Assembly: GCF_011769985.2 (NCBI RefSeq)
Contig: NZ_CP039734.2
Coordinates: 1,736,001-1,800,000, forward strand
Direction: 5' to 3'
Source of the DNA: Sulfurospirillum diekertiae
GTDB lineage: Bacteria > Campylobacterota > Campylobacteria > Campylobacterales > Sulfurospirillaceae
Length of the DNA: 64,000 bases
This document shows, one piece after another, positions 27,839 through 37,790 of the stretch. Within the stretch, counting starts at the first letter, position 1. Every line of letters starts with the position of its first letter. The position numbers and the translations under genes were made by a program. Below the pieces are notes generated by a model. The model ran no database searches and was not told the origin of the DNA. It was given only the letters and a program-made list of their open reading frames with translations.

Positions 27839-28639
27839 ATGGAAATTTTTCAATACACATTTATGCTCAAAGCCTTTTTAGCAGGCACCTTAATCGCCGC
27901 CATCGCCTCTTCTCTTGGCATGTTCGTGGTCGTCAAACGCTTTTCAATGCTCTCAGACGCACTTGCGCATATTTCGCTCCTCGGCGTGGCGATTGGCTTT
28001 CTCACCTCCATTGCACCCAATTACAGCTCCATCGCATTTACCCTTTTAGCGTCATGGGTGATTGAGTATTTAAGACAAAACAATAAACTCTACTCAGACT
28101 CAATCCTTTCTATCTTTTTATCGGGATCTTTAGCGCTTGCCATCATCATCGTATCGGCTTCTGCGTCGTTTAATACCTCTTTGTTTGACTACCTTTTTGG
28201 CTCAATCGTTGCGATTGATGACACGGATATTATGATTATTGTGCTTTTAGGATTGATCTGTACCGTGACGTTGTATGCCAATTTCCAACGGTTTTTATAC
28301 ATCGCATTTGATGAAGAGAGTGCGAAAGCTTCAGGCATTAACACCAAACTCTTAAACTACCTGCTCATTTCCTTGGTTTCGGTAGTCATCAGTGTTTCGA
28401 TTAAAATCGTAGGAGCTCTTTTGATTGGCGCGATGATGATTATACCTGCCATCATTGCCATGCAGTTTAGTCAAAATTTTAAAAACTCGGTGCTTTATGC
28501 AGTTATCATATCGATTGTCTCCGTCATTTTGGGTCTGTTTATCTCCTACTATGCGTCCTTGCCTAGTGGCGCGACCATTGTTGTTTTGCTCTTGTTCTTT
28601 TTTATGATTTCGCTTGTATTCAAGAGGAAACAGTATTAA
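27839..28639 (+). CDS. znuB: Metal ABC transporter permease ZnuB
   Basis: This 266-residue permease has seven to nine hydrophobic segments and the family's start region FMLKAFLAGTLIAAIASSLG, with VVKRFSMLSDALAHISLLGVA as coupling region. The ATG at 27839 follows GGATTG and is nine bases after the znuC stop. An apparent longer frame that starts inside znuC was not used. Confidence 0.92.
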   Translation: MEIFQYTFMLKAFLAGTLIAAIASSLGMFVVVKRFSMLSDALAHISLLGVAIGFLTSIAPNYSSIAFTLLASWVIEYLRQNNKLYSDSILSIFLSGSLALAIIIVSASASFNTSLFDYLFGSIVAIDDTDIMIIVLLGLICTVTLYANFQRFLYIAFDEESAKASGINTKLLNYLLISLVSVVISVSIKIVGALLIGAMMIIPAIIAMQFSQNFKNSVLYAVIISIVSVILGLFISYYASLPSGATIVVLLLFFFMISLVFKRKQY

Positions 28640-28661
28640 TTTTTTTAGAGTGACTCTTTTA

Positions 28662-28689
28662 TATGCAACTCAGTTGCATAATGTTATGC
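28662..28689. promoter_or_regulatory. Candidate Zur-type operator of znuA
   Basis: TATGCAACTCAGTTGCATA (28662-28680) is a perfect 9-base inverted repeat around a central C. It overlaps GCATAA-TG-TTATGC (28676-28689), another perfect repeat. The box ends about 28 bases before the znuA ATG and shares AGTTGCATAATG with the box at 25656. Confidence 0.6.
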
Positions 28690-28717
28690 TTTCAGTATTA
28701 AAACGAAGGAGTCACCT

Positions 28718-29596
28718 ATGTTAAAAAAATTTGCATTAGCAGCAGCCCTCAGTTCGGTCATGTTTGCAGATGTATCGGTCACCACAACCATATTTCCACT
28801 CTATGACGTTGTCAAAACGATTGGAGGCGATAAGGTCAAACTTACTAATTTGGTTCCTTTTGGCGTTGAAGCGCATGAATTTGAGCCTAAAGCCAAAGAT
28901 ATCGCAGCCCTTTCAAAGAGCGATTTTTTCATCATCAGCAGTCCCGTGTTTGAAACATGGAGTACCAAAGTTATCAGCTCGTTAAAAATTCAAGATAAAA
29001 CGATTGATATGAGCCAAAAAGTCAAACTTATTGAGCTGAAGCATTCTGAGCATGAGCATGCTCATAAAGAAAGTTACGATCCACACTACTGGTTGAGCAT
29101 CGATAATTACATGAATGTTGCCAAAGAAGTAGCAACCCTGCTGAGCACCAAAGACCCTGAAAATGCCAAATTGTATGAAGCCAATTTAGCGACGTATCTT
29201 GCAAAGCTGGAAGCATTAAAAACGGATTATGAAGTGCTTAAAAGTTGCAAAAACAAAAAAGTCATTGTCAACCACGACGCTTTTGAGTATTTAGCACATG
29301 AGTATGGCATAACCCAATACTCCATCACAGGCATGACACCAGAAACCAAACCGTCTCCCAAACAGATTGCACAGTTAATTGATTTGACCAAAAAAGAGAA
29401 GATTACCACCGTCTTTTTTGAAGAATTTGCCAGCGACAAGGTCGCAAAATCTATTGCTAAAGAGGCCAATGTTAAAACAGATGCACTCAGGCCTGTTGAA
29501 AATATCACCGTGGCGGAGAGTAAAAAAGGGATTGGCTATATTGACATCATGAAAGAGAACCTCATCAAATTACACGATGCCATGGATTGCCAATAA
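28718..29596 (+). CDS. znuA: Zinc ABC transporter substrate-binding protein ZnuA
   Basis: This 292-residue protein has a signal peptide (MLKKFALAAALSSVMFA) and the cluster A-I fold. Metal-binding histidines are visible in EAHEFEPKAKD, the histidine-rich loop SEHEHAHKESYDPHYW, VNHDAFEYLAHEYG and EEFASDK. The His-rich loop is typical of zinc rather than manganese proteins. The gene has its own operator-like repeat 78 bases after znuB, so it may be transcribed apart from znuCB. Confidence 0.93.
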   Translation: MLKKFALAAALSSVMFADVSVTTTIFPLYDVVKTIGGDKVKLTNLVPFGVEAHEFEPKAKDIAALSKSDFFIISSPVFETWSTKVISSLKIQDKTIDMSQKVKLIELKHSEHEHAHKESYDPHYWLSIDNYMNVAKEVATLLSTKDPENAKLYEANLATYLAKLEALKTDYEVLKSCKNKKVIVNHDAFEYLAHEYGITQYSITGMTPETKPSPKQIAQLIDLTKKEKITTVFFEEFASDKVAKSIAKEANVKTDALRPVENITVAESKKGIGYIDIMKENLIKLHDAMDCQ

Positions 29597-29633
29597 TTTT
29601 GTTCTAAACGTTCAAATCATATGTTAGAAAATC

Positions 29634-29668
29634 TTTACATGTAAAGTCATTTTGGCTTTACATGTAAA
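29634..29668. terminator. Palindrome pair acting as bidirectional terminator
   Basis: Exact copies of TTTACATGTAAA at 29634 and 29657 can form a long hairpin between the convergent znuA and the orphan gene. The spacer GTCATTTTGGC is like that of the pair at 25589. Confidence 0.65.
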
Positions 29669-29682
29669 ACTTCAAAAGTATT

Positions 29683-30387
29683 TTATTTCAAGGCATTGAT
29701 TATAATATCTAATAAGTTATCTATATCTTTTCTATACTCAAGAGCAAGATGAACCCCTTGTTGAATACCTTGAGCTCTATTATAAAATTTTAACCACCAT
29801 GATTTTTTAGGATATGTTTCTAGTTCATTTTTACTTTGTTCAATATTCTCTATTGCTTTTTTCGAATTAACATCTTGTTCTAGCTGTTCTATTCTTTTTT
29901 GCAATTCATCTAATTTCTTAAATAAATCTTCTTTTTCAAAGTCTGTAAATTTTTCTGTTTCACTCGTGAATTTTTTATTCAGTTTTTCTTCAAAATCATC
30001 TATATATGAAACAGTGTCCACATCAAAGTCAACTATACTTTTTAAATCAATATCTAAATTAAATAACCAATTTCTAATTTTTTTGATACATTCATCAATA
30101 TTTTCATGAGTAAATATTTCTTCATTTTTATGATTACCTGGTTTTTGTCTCGTTTGTATAACGGTTTCTATTTTTTTATTTTCTAATGATAATCCTAAAG
30201 CAAAAAAATTACCAACAACATTTTCTTCAATACTAAAAGAATATTGCTTTGAAGCTCTATATTCTATGTAAGCTAATATTTTACCTTCATTTGGAAACTC
30301 AAATTTGAAGTCATCTTTTGAAAATTGGTTAGAATTCGCAATCGTATCTTGAATTTCTTTAATTATCGAATTTTTCAATATGGCCAT
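29683..30387 (-). CDS. Unrecognised AT-rich protein with coiled coil, 234 aa
   Basis: The protein is not recognised. The first half looks strand-rich (YIEYRASKQYSFSIEE), the middle has an acidic helix, and residues 150-190 form a charged coiled coil (FKKLDELQKRIEQLEQDV), then a helix with aromatic residues (KKSWWLKFYNRAQG). The codons are clearly more AT-rich than those of the neighbours, and the gene stands alone between two palindrome hairpins, which suggests horizontal transfer. It could be a lone accessory or defence gene; no enzyme motif supports that. Confidence 0.55.
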   Translation of the reverse strand: MAILKNSIIKEIQDTIANSNQFSKDDFKFEFPNEGKILAYIEYRASKQYSFSIEENVVGNFFALGLSLENKKIETVIQTRQKPGNHKNEEIFTHENIDECIKKIRNWLFNLDIDLKSIVDFDVDTVSYIDDFEEKLNKKFTSETEKFTDFEKEDLFKKLDELQKRIEQLEQDVNSKKAIENIEQSKNELETYPKKSWWLKFYNRAQGIQQGVHLALEYRKDIDNLLDIIINALK

Positions 30388-30470
30388 TAAACTCTCCCAA
30401 CAAAATTTAATTCACTTTAGATACTTCAGTATTGTAACAAAAAATAGATTTATATTATGAAAGAAAGTCA

Positions 30471-30493
30471 CGGTTACATGTTACATGTAACCG
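30471..30493. terminator. Inverted repeat built on the palindrome core
   Basis: CGGTTACATGT and ACATGTAACCG are perfect mirror arms around one T. It lies 28 bases past the end of sapC on the minus strand and probably serves as its terminator. Confidence 0.5.
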
Positions 30494-30520
30494 CCTTGAG
30501 CGAGCAAAATATTAAAAAAT

Positions 30521-31210
30521 CTACAATCCCAAGCGTCTAATATTGCTGAGTGAAATAAGATGGGCTGTGATGAAAGGTGTCGCTCCTTTTTTGCACATGT
30601 CAAGATGTTTCTTCTCACTGAGATGGCTAAGTTTTTCTTCATTAACCGTAAAGAAACCATTGATCGTATGGGTTTTGCCCTCTTCATCGAGAAGATTGGC
30701 ACTTTGTTCGACTAATAGTCCCCATGATTCTAACTCTTTAATCAAAGCGCTACATGCTTGTAATTCGCCTTGAAAGCGAACGAGAAAGTCCAATGTATTC
30801 TTCGTCAAGTCCGTTGGTGTTTTATCCTCTTTAAAGAGCGCACGTTCCTTGTTGGATTCATTTAACGCTTCCAAAGCTTCTTCTTCAATACCTAAAGAAA
30901 AGCCTTTTTTATCTTCATTTTGAACCAAAATAAAGGGATAGCGTCTCAAGAAAGCGGGAAGGTATTTGCCTCTTTTAAAGCGACGATTTTCATCCAAGTA
31001 GACATTTTTATCGTTAAAGCCAAGAAGTGCAATGGCAAGCCAGTCGCCTTCTTGATTTTTAGTAAACAAAATCGGATAATCTTTACATGCTTCGTAAACT
31101 TCTCCAATGCCCAAAGGTACGCTTATCATCGTTTCTAAGTTGGGGTAACTGACTGCGTCATTGACGGCTTTGGTTTGATCTTGTGGTTGGTTGATAATAT
31201 GCATTGCCAT
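30521..31210 (-). CDS. SapC family protein
   Basis: The 229-residue protein matches the SapC family: EVYEACKDYPILFTKNQEGDW, ALLGFNDKNVYLDENRRF, YLPAFLRRYPFILV and the C-terminal region with ELEAWG-like ELESWGLL. In Campylobacter fetus SapC is linked to the S-layer locus, but the family is widely spread and its function is unproven. No signal peptide is seen. It stands alone. Confidence 0.82.
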   Translation of the reverse strand: MAMHIINQPQDQTKAVNDAVSYPNLETMISVPLGIGEVYEACKDYPILFTKNQEGDWLAIALLGFNDKNVYLDENRRFKRGKYLPAFLRRYPFILVQNEDKKGFSLGIEEEALEALNESNKERALFKEDKTPTDLTKNTLDFLVRFQGELQACSALIKELESWGLLVEQSANLLDEEGKTHTINGFFTVNEEKLSHLSEKKHLDMCKKGATPFITAHLISLSNIRRLGL

Positions 31211-31292
31211 GGTGTTATGTTCCTCTAATGGATAGTAATATGGCGCGTATCATAACATTTTAAGGACAAATTTTCACTTTGATGTGTTGTGA

Positions 31293-31328
31293 GGAAAAAG
31301 CGGTTACACGTTTACATGTAACCGCTTT
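31293..31328 (-). terminator. Terminator of acs built on a palindrome variant
   Basis: AAAGCGGTTAC and GTAACCGCTTT pair around a loop with TTTACATGTAAC. On the minus strand the stem is followed by CTTTTTCC, six bases after the acs stop. Confidence 0.75.
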
Positions 31329-31334
31329 AGAGTA

Positions 31335-33281
31335 CTAAAATTCGATGAGATTTTGTATTTTTTCAACGATGCTTGGATCTTCAAGCGTTGAAATATCTTG
31401 GGTAATCGGCTCTTTTTTCGCAATGGAGCGAAGGATTCTACGCATAATCTTACCACTTCTTGTTTTTGGAAGCCCCGGAACGAAACGAATCGCATCAAGC
31501 TTAGCGATATTACCGATCTCTTTCACGATGAGTTTGTTAAGCTCTTGAATCATATAAACTTCTTCACTCATGCTATCGGCACCTTTGATGACGATGTATG
31601 CAAAAATACCCTCACCTTTGATAGGATCAGGTCTTCCTACAACAGCAACCTCTGCTACGTTTTCATGGTTACCAAGAACTGCTTCAATCTCTGCTGTTCC
31701 AATTCTATGACCTGAAACGTTAATAACATCATCGGTACGCCCTGTAATGATGATATAGCCATCATCATCGTACATCGCTCCATCGCCAGAGAAATAAACA
31801 GGCTTACCATCTTTTTTACAATCCCCAAAATAGGACTTAACATAACGCTCAGGATCACCCCAAATGTTACGAATCATCGATGGCCAAGGTTTTGTGATAC
31901 ACAAGAATCCTTTTTCACCTTTTGGTGTTGGATTGCCATGCTCATCCATAATTTCTGCTTTAATCCCAGGAAGTGGGAATGTCGCAGAACCTGGTTTTAT
32001 CGGCGTAGCCCCAGGAAGTGGCGTAATCATATGCCCACCCGTTTCTGTTTGCCACCATGTATCGACAATCGGACAGTTTCCGCCACCGATTTGCTCATAG
32101 TACCACATCCACGCATCAGGATTGATCGGCTCACCCACCGTTCCAAGCACTTTAAGAGAGCTTAAATCATAACGAGATGGCGCGTCAGCACCCTCTTTGT
32201 GTAATAAACGAATCGCTGTGGGAGCAGTATAGAACTGATTGACACGATGTTCTTCGATCATGCCCCACCATCTACCCACATCTGGGAATGTAGGAACACC
32301 CTCATACATAATGGTCGTTGCACCCATCGCCAAAGGTCCATAAACAATGTACGTATGTCCTGTAATCCAGCCAACATCCGCTGTACACCAAAACGTATCG
32401 TTTTCTTTGACATCAAAGACATGTTCCATCGTGTACTGCGCCCAAAGAATATACCCTGCACTACTGTGTTGAACGCCTTTTGGTTTACCCGTACTGCCTG
32501 AAGTATAAAGTAAGAAAAGTGGGTCTTCGGAGTCCATCCACTCAGGCTCACAGTACTGAGACTCGTTCATGATGATCTCATTGTAAACATAGTCACGCCC
32601 CGGAACGTACTCAATGTCTTCAAAGTTTCGCTGAACGATCAATACTTTTTCACAGCATTCACACCCAACACTGAGCGCTTCATCCACAACGGGCTTTAAC
32701 ATGTAAGGCTTACCACGACGAAATGCACCATCGGCCGTAATAACGAGTTTTGCTTCAGCGTCTTGAACACGATCGCGTAGTGCTTCAGCCGAAAAACCAC
32801 CAAACACAACCGAATGAATCGCACCAATTTTTGCACACGCTAACATTGCAAATGCCGCTTCAGGGATCATTGGCATATAAAGCACAACACGATCTCCCTT
32901 TTTGATGCCAAATTGATTGCGCATCAAATTGGCGAGACGATTGACACGGTAGAAAAGTTGAAGATAGGTAATAATACGGCGTTTGCCGTCCTCACCTTCC
33001 CAAATGATCGCTGCTTTGTTTTTACGACTCTTGAGATGACGTCCTAGGCATTGATGCGTAACGTTTAATTTGCCACCTTCGAACCATTTGTAGAACGGAG
33101 CATTATCTTCATTTAATACTCTGTCATAAGGCTTAAACCACTCAATTTTTTCACGTGCTAGCTTATCCCAGTATCCTTCAAAATCCTCATCCGCTTGGAT
33201 ACAAAGCTCTTTGTACTCACACATGTTCTTAATTCTGGCTTCTTTGCTTAAAGCTCTACTTGGTTCGAAAAGTTGTGACAT
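31335..33281 (-). CDS. acs: Acetyl-CoA synthetase Acs
   Basis: The 648-residue AMP-forming enzyme turns acetate into acetyl-CoA. It has [20 protein letters not shown], the substrate-pocket [18 protein letters not shown] with the Trp of acetate-specific enzymes, [14 protein letters not shown], and a C-terminal [15 protein letters not shown] carrying the lysine that is acetylated in known Acs. Full length. Downstream on the same strand come actP and the two-component genes that lie upstream of it, forming an acetate-use region. Confidence 0.96.
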   Translation of the reverse strand: MSQLFEPSRALSKEARIKNMCEYKELCIQADEDFEGYWDKLAREKIEWFKPYDRVLNEDNAPFYKWFEGGKLNVTHQCLGRHLKSRKNKAAIIWEGEDGKRRIITYLQLFYRVNRLANLMRNQFGIKKGDRVVLYMPMIPEAAFAMLACAKIGAIHSVVFGGFSAEALRDRVQDAEAKLVITADGAFRRGKPYMLKPVVDEALSVGCECCEKVLIVQRNFEDIEYVPGRDYVYNEIIMNESQYCEPEWMDSEDPLFLLYTSGSTGKPKGVQHSSAGYILWAQYTMEHVFDVKENDTFWCTADVGWITGHTYIVYGPLAMGATTIMYEGVPTFPDVGRWWGMIEEHRVNQFYTAPTAIRLLHKEGADAPSRYDLSSLKVLGTVGEPINPDAWMWYYEQIGGGNCPIVDTWWQTETGGHMITPLPGATPIKPGSATFPLPGIKAEIMDEHGNPTPKGEKGFLCITKPWPSMIRNIWGDPERYVKSYFGDCKKDGKPVYFSGDGAMYDDDGYIIITGRTDDVINVSGHRIGTAEIEAVLGNHENVAEVAVVGRPDPIKGEGIFAYIVIKGADSMSEEVYMIQELNKLIVKEIGNIAKLDAIRFVPGLPKTRSGKIMRRILRSIAKKEPITQDISTLEDPSIVEKIQNLIEF

Positions 33282-33320
33282 GGTTACGATCCTTTTTCAT
33301 ATAATTATTTTATAACGTCT

Positions 33321-33384
33321 CTTGGGCGAAGCCCAAAAGCCTACGTTGCACTATGCACTAAAGCTTGCCTCTAATGAGGCAGAG
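33321..33384 (-). repeat. REP-like intergenic repeat, copy 5
   Basis: On the minus strand it reads CTGCCTC-hairpin-GAGGCAAGCTTTAGTGCA, CAACGTAGG, then a hairpin CTTTTGGGC / GCCCAAG. It lies between acs and actP. Confidence 0.7.
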
Positions 33385-33393
33385 ATTTAGTTA

Positions 33394-33430
33394 CATTACG
33401 GCTTCTTTTAAAAAAAGCCGTAATGTTTTT
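33394..33430 (-). terminator. Terminator-like hairpin after actP
   Basis: CATTACGGCTT and AAGCCGTAATG form an 11-base-pair stem beginning five bases beyond the actP stop. The T-run after it on the minus strand is weak, so read it as a stem that may serve either strand. Confidence 0.45.
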
Positions 33431-35073
33431 TAATGGCTTGAAGCGCCTTCTGCTCCAATACCCGTTTGACTTCGAATAAACTGATGATCATATGCAGCTC
33501 TCTCGTTTACTGCATCTTCGCTATTATCCATTAAAGAGATAATCCAGATACCGATAAAGGCAATAGCAACTGAGAAAAGTGCTGGGTTACCGTAAGCGTA
33601 AATAGCTGTTTTATTTCCTAAAACATCAACCCAAACCGCTTTACTCAAGATAACCAACACAATCGCTGTGAAAAGTCCTAAGCCTCCACCATAAACGGCA
33701 CCTTTAGTTGTAAGCTTTTTCCAAAACATTGATAAAATAAGAATTGGGAAGTTTGCACTAGCGGCAATCGCAAATGCAAGACCTACCATGAACGCAATGT
33801 TCTGTTTCTCAAACGCAATGCCTAAGAAAATCGCTACGATACCAAGAGCAATCGTTGAATACTTAGAAACTCTCATCTCTGTCATCTCATCCACACGACC
33901 TCTTGCAAAAACATTGGCATACAGATCATGACTGACCGCACTTGCCCCTGCCAGTGTCAAACCAGAAACAACCGCCAAGATTGTTGCAAAAGCAACCGCT
34001 GAGATAAATCCTAAGAAAAGGTCTCCACCAATGGCATGCGCAGAGTGAATCGCTGCCATATTACCGCCACCAATCAGTGTGTTTTTAACAGCATCAAAAT
34101 ATTGCGGATGACCTGTTAATAAAACGATAGCACCAAATCCTATAATGAAGGTTAAAACATAAAAGTAACCTATAAATCCAGTTGCATAAAAGACGGATTT
34201 TCGAGCCTCTTTCGCATCACTGACGGTAAAAAATCGCATCAAGATGTGAGGTAGTCCTGCGGTTCCCAACATCAAGGCAATCCCTAAGCTAATCGCTGAA
34301 ATAGGGTCGCTGACAAGACCTCCTGGGCTCATAATCGCCGCTGATTTTTTCACAGCAACCGCTTGGGAAAAGAGTGTCTCAATACTAAAATCCATTTTGT
34401 ACATAATCATCACAGCCATAAAGGTTGCACCAGAGAGCAAAAGACCTGCTTTAATAATTTGTACCCATGTGGTTGCCAACATGCCACCAAAGGTAACATA
34501 TAAGATCATCAAGATGCCCACCATAACGACCGCATACGCATAATCAAGTCCAAATAAAATTTGAATCAACTGACCAGCACCTACCATTTGAGCGATCAAA
34601 TAAAGTGCCACCGTAGCAAGTGACCCAAAAGCGGCAAGGGTACGAATCGGCGTCTGTTTTAAACGGTACGATGCAACATCCGAAAACGTATATTTACCTA
34701 AATTTCGTAGTTGCTCAGCGATTAAGAAAAGAATAATCGGCCAGCCAACCAAAAAGCCTATGGAATAGATCAGTCCATCAAAGCCTTTGGAATATACCAA
34801 GCCAGAAATTCCAAGAAAAGATGCTGCAGACATGTAATCACCTGCAATCGCTAAACCATTTTGAAACCCTGTAATGCCTCCACCAGCGGTGTAAAAATCT
34901 TTCGCCGTTTTTGTACGTTTTGCTGCCCAGTAAGTAATACCAAGCGTTCCTGCCACAAAGACCAAGAACATGACAATCGCAGACATATTGACTTCACTTT
35001 TTCCTGAAACTTCTGCAGCCCCTGAGGCAAAGAGTCCATTGGTTAATGCTAAAAGCAACCATCCCCATTTCAT
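33430..35073 (-). CDS. actP: Cation/acetate symporter ActP
   Basis: This 547-residue member of the sodium:solute symporter family has about 13 membrane segments after a hydrophobic N-terminus ([16 protein letters not shown]). It has the family's [27 protein letters not shown] and [16 protein letters not shown]. It imports acetate or short carboxylates. It overlaps the DUF485 gene by four bases, the standard yjcH-actP arrangement. Confidence 0.94.
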   Translation of the reverse strand: MKWGWLLLALTNGLFASGAAEVSGKSEVNMSAIVMFLVFVAGTLGITYWAAKRTKTAKDFYTAGGGITGFQNGLAIAGDYMSAASFLGISGLVYSKGFDGLIYSIGFLVGWPIILFLIAEQLRNLGKYTFSDVASYRLKQTPIRTLAAFGSLATVALYLIAQMVGAGQLIQILFGLDYAYAVVMVGILMILYVTFGGMLATTWVQIIKAGLLLSGATFMAVMIMYKMDFSIETLFSQAVAVKKSAAIMSPGGLVSDPISAISLGIALMLGTAGLPHILMRFFTVSDAKEARKSVFYATGFIGYFYVLTFIIGFGAIVLLTGHPQYFDAVKNTLIGGGNMAAIHSAHAIGGDLFLGFISAVAFATILAVVSGLTLAGASAVSHDLYANVFARGRVDEMTEMRVSKYSTIALGIVAIFLGIAFEKQNIAFMVGLAFAIAASANFPILILSMFWKKLTTKGAVYGGGLGLFTAIVLVILSKAVWVDVLGNKTAIYAYGNPALFSVAIAFIGIWIISLMDNSEDAVNERAAYDHQFIRSQTGIGAEGASSH

Positions 35074-35384
35074 TCCGCACTCCTTGCTTCTTCTTTGATT
35101 TGATTGTTTAACTCATCAAATTCGCCATTGGCTCTTTGGATATAAACACCCGTTAAAATAAAAGACAAAATAATAATGCCAAATCCTACGGGAATACCAA
35201 CGGTAGTAACGCCACTTCCTATGGTCTGACCAAAGGTAGCAGGTGAAAAAGCAATTACAAGGATAAACGCATAATAAACAACCAACATAATGATGGTGAG
35301 TTTCCATGCGAAACTACTTCGTTTTTGTACGAGTTCTGTAAACTTCGGATTGGCTCGTACTCTGTCATAAATATTCTGACTCAT
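35070..35384 (-). CDS. DUF485 membrane protein (YjcH-like)
   Basis: This 104-residue protein has two hydrophobic segments ([17 protein letters not shown] and [17 protein letters not shown]) and family segment [13 protein letters not shown]. It is the customary partner of ActP, overlapping it by ATGA. It probably helps the symporter assemble or work, but its exact role is unproven. Confidence 0.9.
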   Translation of the reverse strand: MSQNIYDRVRANPKFTELVQKRSSFAWKLTIIMLVVYYAFILVIAFSPATFGQTIGSGVTTVGIPVGFGIIILSFILTGVYIQRANGEFDELNNQIKEEARSAE

Positions 35385-35515
35385 AAATGCTCCTTCTTTT
35401 GTTATGTGGTAGCTATGAGAGTATTGTAAAGAAGTAACATAGCATTATCGTAGCATTTTATATTTTGAAGATTTACGCAGAATATTTTAGAAAAATATGT
35501 GTATATTTGTAACTT

Positions 35516-36193
35516 TTAGCGGTTTTTCTCAGGGAAATACTTATCAATCTTATAGCCAACACCTTTGAGATTGATAATAAAATCTTCTTTTAACAGCTTG
35601 CGAAGACGGCTTATTTCTGCCCTAATAGAGGGATTATCGATAGGTTCATCGTTCCAGACATAGGTGCGGAATTTATCGAAGTCAACTACCACGCCCATGT
35701 TCTCACACAGTAGTGTCACAATTTGTAACTGTTTTTTGGTGAGCACTTGAACATTGTTATTGTAAAAGAGCATCTGCTCTTCTTTTGAAAAGACATATTT
35801 TGAGCTTAAAATGATGTGTTTAAGATGTTTAATCTCATACTCTTTTTTAATCTTGTCAATGCGAAGCCCCAACTCTTTCAGATGGAATGGTTTTTTAAGA
35901 TAATCCGAAGCGCCTAGCTCAAATGCTGTGCTAATGTCATCAATGTCCACATTGGCACTAATGAAGATCGTAGGAAACGCATGTTCGATCTCATTAAGTG
36001 CTTTAAGAAGGCTCAGCCCATTCATTTTAGGAATATTGATGTCTAAGAGCAACAGATCAAACAGATCTTTTTTGATCGCTTCATACGCCTCTTCGCCGTT
36101 ACCAAACGAGATGACTTTATGCCCAAGAGCTTCCAAATACTCTTCAATAGAACTTCGTAGCATCAACTCGTCTTCAAGCAGCAAAATTTTCAT
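35516..36193 (-). CDS. Response regulator, OmpR type
   Basis: The 225-residue protein has a receiver with phosphorylatable Asp51 (LLLLDINIP) and conserved SANVD and LKKPF, followed by a winged helix (RAEISRLRKLLKE, GVGYKIDKYF). It lies downstream of a sensor kinase, with three bases between them. The position next to actP and acs suggests control of acetate use, as seen with other acetate-linked systems, but this is inferred. Confidence 0.92.
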   Translation of the reverse strand: MKILLLEDELMLRSSIEEYLEALGHKVISFGNGEEAYEAIKKDLFDLLLLDINIPKMNGLSLLKALNEIEHAFPTIFISANVDIDDISTAFELGASDYLKKPFHLKELGLRIDKIKKEYEIKHLKHIILSSKYVFSKEEQMLFYNNNVQVLTKKQLQIVTLLCENMGVVVDFDKFRTYVWNDEPIDNPSIRAEISRLRKLLKEDFIINLKGVGYKIDKYFPEKNR

Positions 36194-36196
36194 AAG

Positions 36197-37678
36197 TTAT
36201 CCTTTTACAAATCGGTAGCGAAAAAGTGTTTTTAATTCGTCAGAGAGAACTTCAATAGAAACCCCATTCGTATCACAAATCTCTTTGACAATATTAAGCC
36301 CCAAGCCAAACCCACCGCGCGCCTCATCTTCACGGTAGTAGCGATTAAACAGTTGATCGGGAGCTTTGATCATTTCTCCACAGTTTTCTACTTCAAAAAC
36401 AACTTCATTTTTATCCTCAAAAAGCTTTACATGTAAAGGGTGTTTTTCGTAACTGTACTTGATGGCATTAGAAAGATTATTGTCGCAAATACGCTGTAAT
36501 TCAGTCTCATTAAAGAAAATAAACAGATCGGACACAATGTCGGTACTGATGTGCAGTTTATTGCCCTCTGCCACATCTTCAAAGTAGTCCACCCGCTCGG
36601 TTAAAAACTTGGAAAAGTCAATCATTGCTTTTTCATACACCACGCGATCTTTTTTAACCACATACGCCAAATCTTCATAGATATTATCGAGCACTTTGAC
36701 GGCTGCTTCGATTTTAAGTAAATACGGATTTTTTTCGAATTTGAGATTGTAAAGATCAATATTCATTAAAATGATCGAAAGCGGTGTGTTGATCTCATGA
36801 ATCGCGTTTTTGACAAACTGATCTTGCTTTTCAAGCAGCTCTTGCGTAAACTCGATAGAGCGTTTCAACTCTACTGTCTTTTGCTCAACGATTCCTTCAA
36901 GATTACTGTTAAGATCAACCAGTGCACTGTTTTTATTTTTGATCTCTTCGATCATCACATTCGCGTGCGTGACAATCTCTTGAAACTCGGTAAACTTGAT
37001 CTTTTCCATATCAATGAACTCGTAGCTGGAAGAGGCTTTCTTAAACGAATAGACAATAAAGCGAATCTCGCGCTTCATGATGTCACTGACATAGCGATAC
37101 TCAATGGTACTAATCATGTATAAAAAAAGTGTGAGCATATAGATTTTAAGAACAAAACTGATGATCTTATCTTGATATGCCTTCTTCTTCTGCGCCAACA
37201 CATCTTCAATGCTACGAGTGCTTACACCACTGCCTAAAATAAGCCCTAAGGGTTCATACGTTTGTGTAACAACAATATCTTTGCTGGTATTTTCAAGACT
37301 AAGGGCAGAAGAGCGATACAGGATTTCACCTGAAACGAGCTCTAAAAAGAGATAGTTTTGTGCTTCGTCACCATGCTTGATCAGTGCAGAAATATCTTCT
37401 TTGAGCTTTTGATAAATCGCTTCTTTAGGAAGTGATTGACTTTGCTGAAAACGGTACTCGGTGATATTAAGAAGAAGATTTAATTGATCCGATGCACTCT
37501 TCTTTTGCGCCTGAATATAGCTCTCTTCAATGACTTTAATCTCTTTTTGAAATTCTAAATATTCATTGACAATGACTAAACACGCAGAGATAAAAGCAAA
37601 AAGACCTGCAAAAAGAATCGCCATAAAATTGATCTGGTTGATGCTCTTGTTATCTTTTTTCTTAAGTAGCACACTCAT
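36197..37678 (-). CDS. Sensor histidine kinase near the acetate genes
   Basis: This 493-residue kinase has two membrane segments (about residues 17-40 and 168-190) enclosing a periplasmic sensor with LNITEYRFQQSQ, then a coiled region, H-box NAIHEINTPLSIIL, N-box NNLSNAIKYSYEK and G-box GFGLGLNIVKE. A dispersed palindrome in the ATPase part encodes LHVKLFED (36426), and another exact copy lies just before the start codon (37681). Confidence 0.9.
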   Translation of the reverse strand: MSVLLKKKDNKSINQINFMAILFAGLFAFISACLVIVNEYLEFQKEIKVIEESYIQAQKKSASDQLNLLLNITEYRFQQSQSLPKEAIYQKLKEDISALIKHGDEAQNYLFLELVSGEILYRSSALSLENTSKDIVVTQTYEPLGLILGSGVSTRSIEDVLAQKKKAYQDKIISFVLKIYMLTLFLYMISTIEYRYVSDIMKREIRFIVYSFKKASSSYEFIDMEKIKFTEFQEIVTHANVMIEEIKNKNSALVDLNSNLEGIVEQKTVELKRSIEFTQELLEKQDQFVKNAIHEINTPLSIILMNIDLYNLKFEKNPYLLKIEAAVKVLDNIYEDLAYVVKKDRVVYEKAMIDFSKFLTERVDYFEDVAEGNKLHISTDIVSDLFIFFNETELQRICDNNLSNAIKYSYEKHPLHVKLFEDKNEVVFEVENCGEMIKAPDQLFNRYYREDEARGGFGLGLNIVKEICDTNGVSIEVLSDELKTLFRYRFVKG

Positions 37679-37753
37679 CCTTTACATGTAAAAGCTAATA
37701 GAAGCTATTTTACCAATTTTCCGCCCAAAAGAGGAGATCAAAACCATTTTTGG

Positions 37754-37759
37754 TATAAT
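37754..37759 (+). promoter_or_regulatory. Candidate -10 box of the agmatine deiminase gene
   Basis: TATAAT preceded by TTTTGG, 32 bases before the ATG, without a -35 box. This is the phylum's usual housekeeping form. Confidence 0.6.
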
Positions 37760-37790
37760 TTAGTTTAAATACGAACTACATGGAGCTAAC

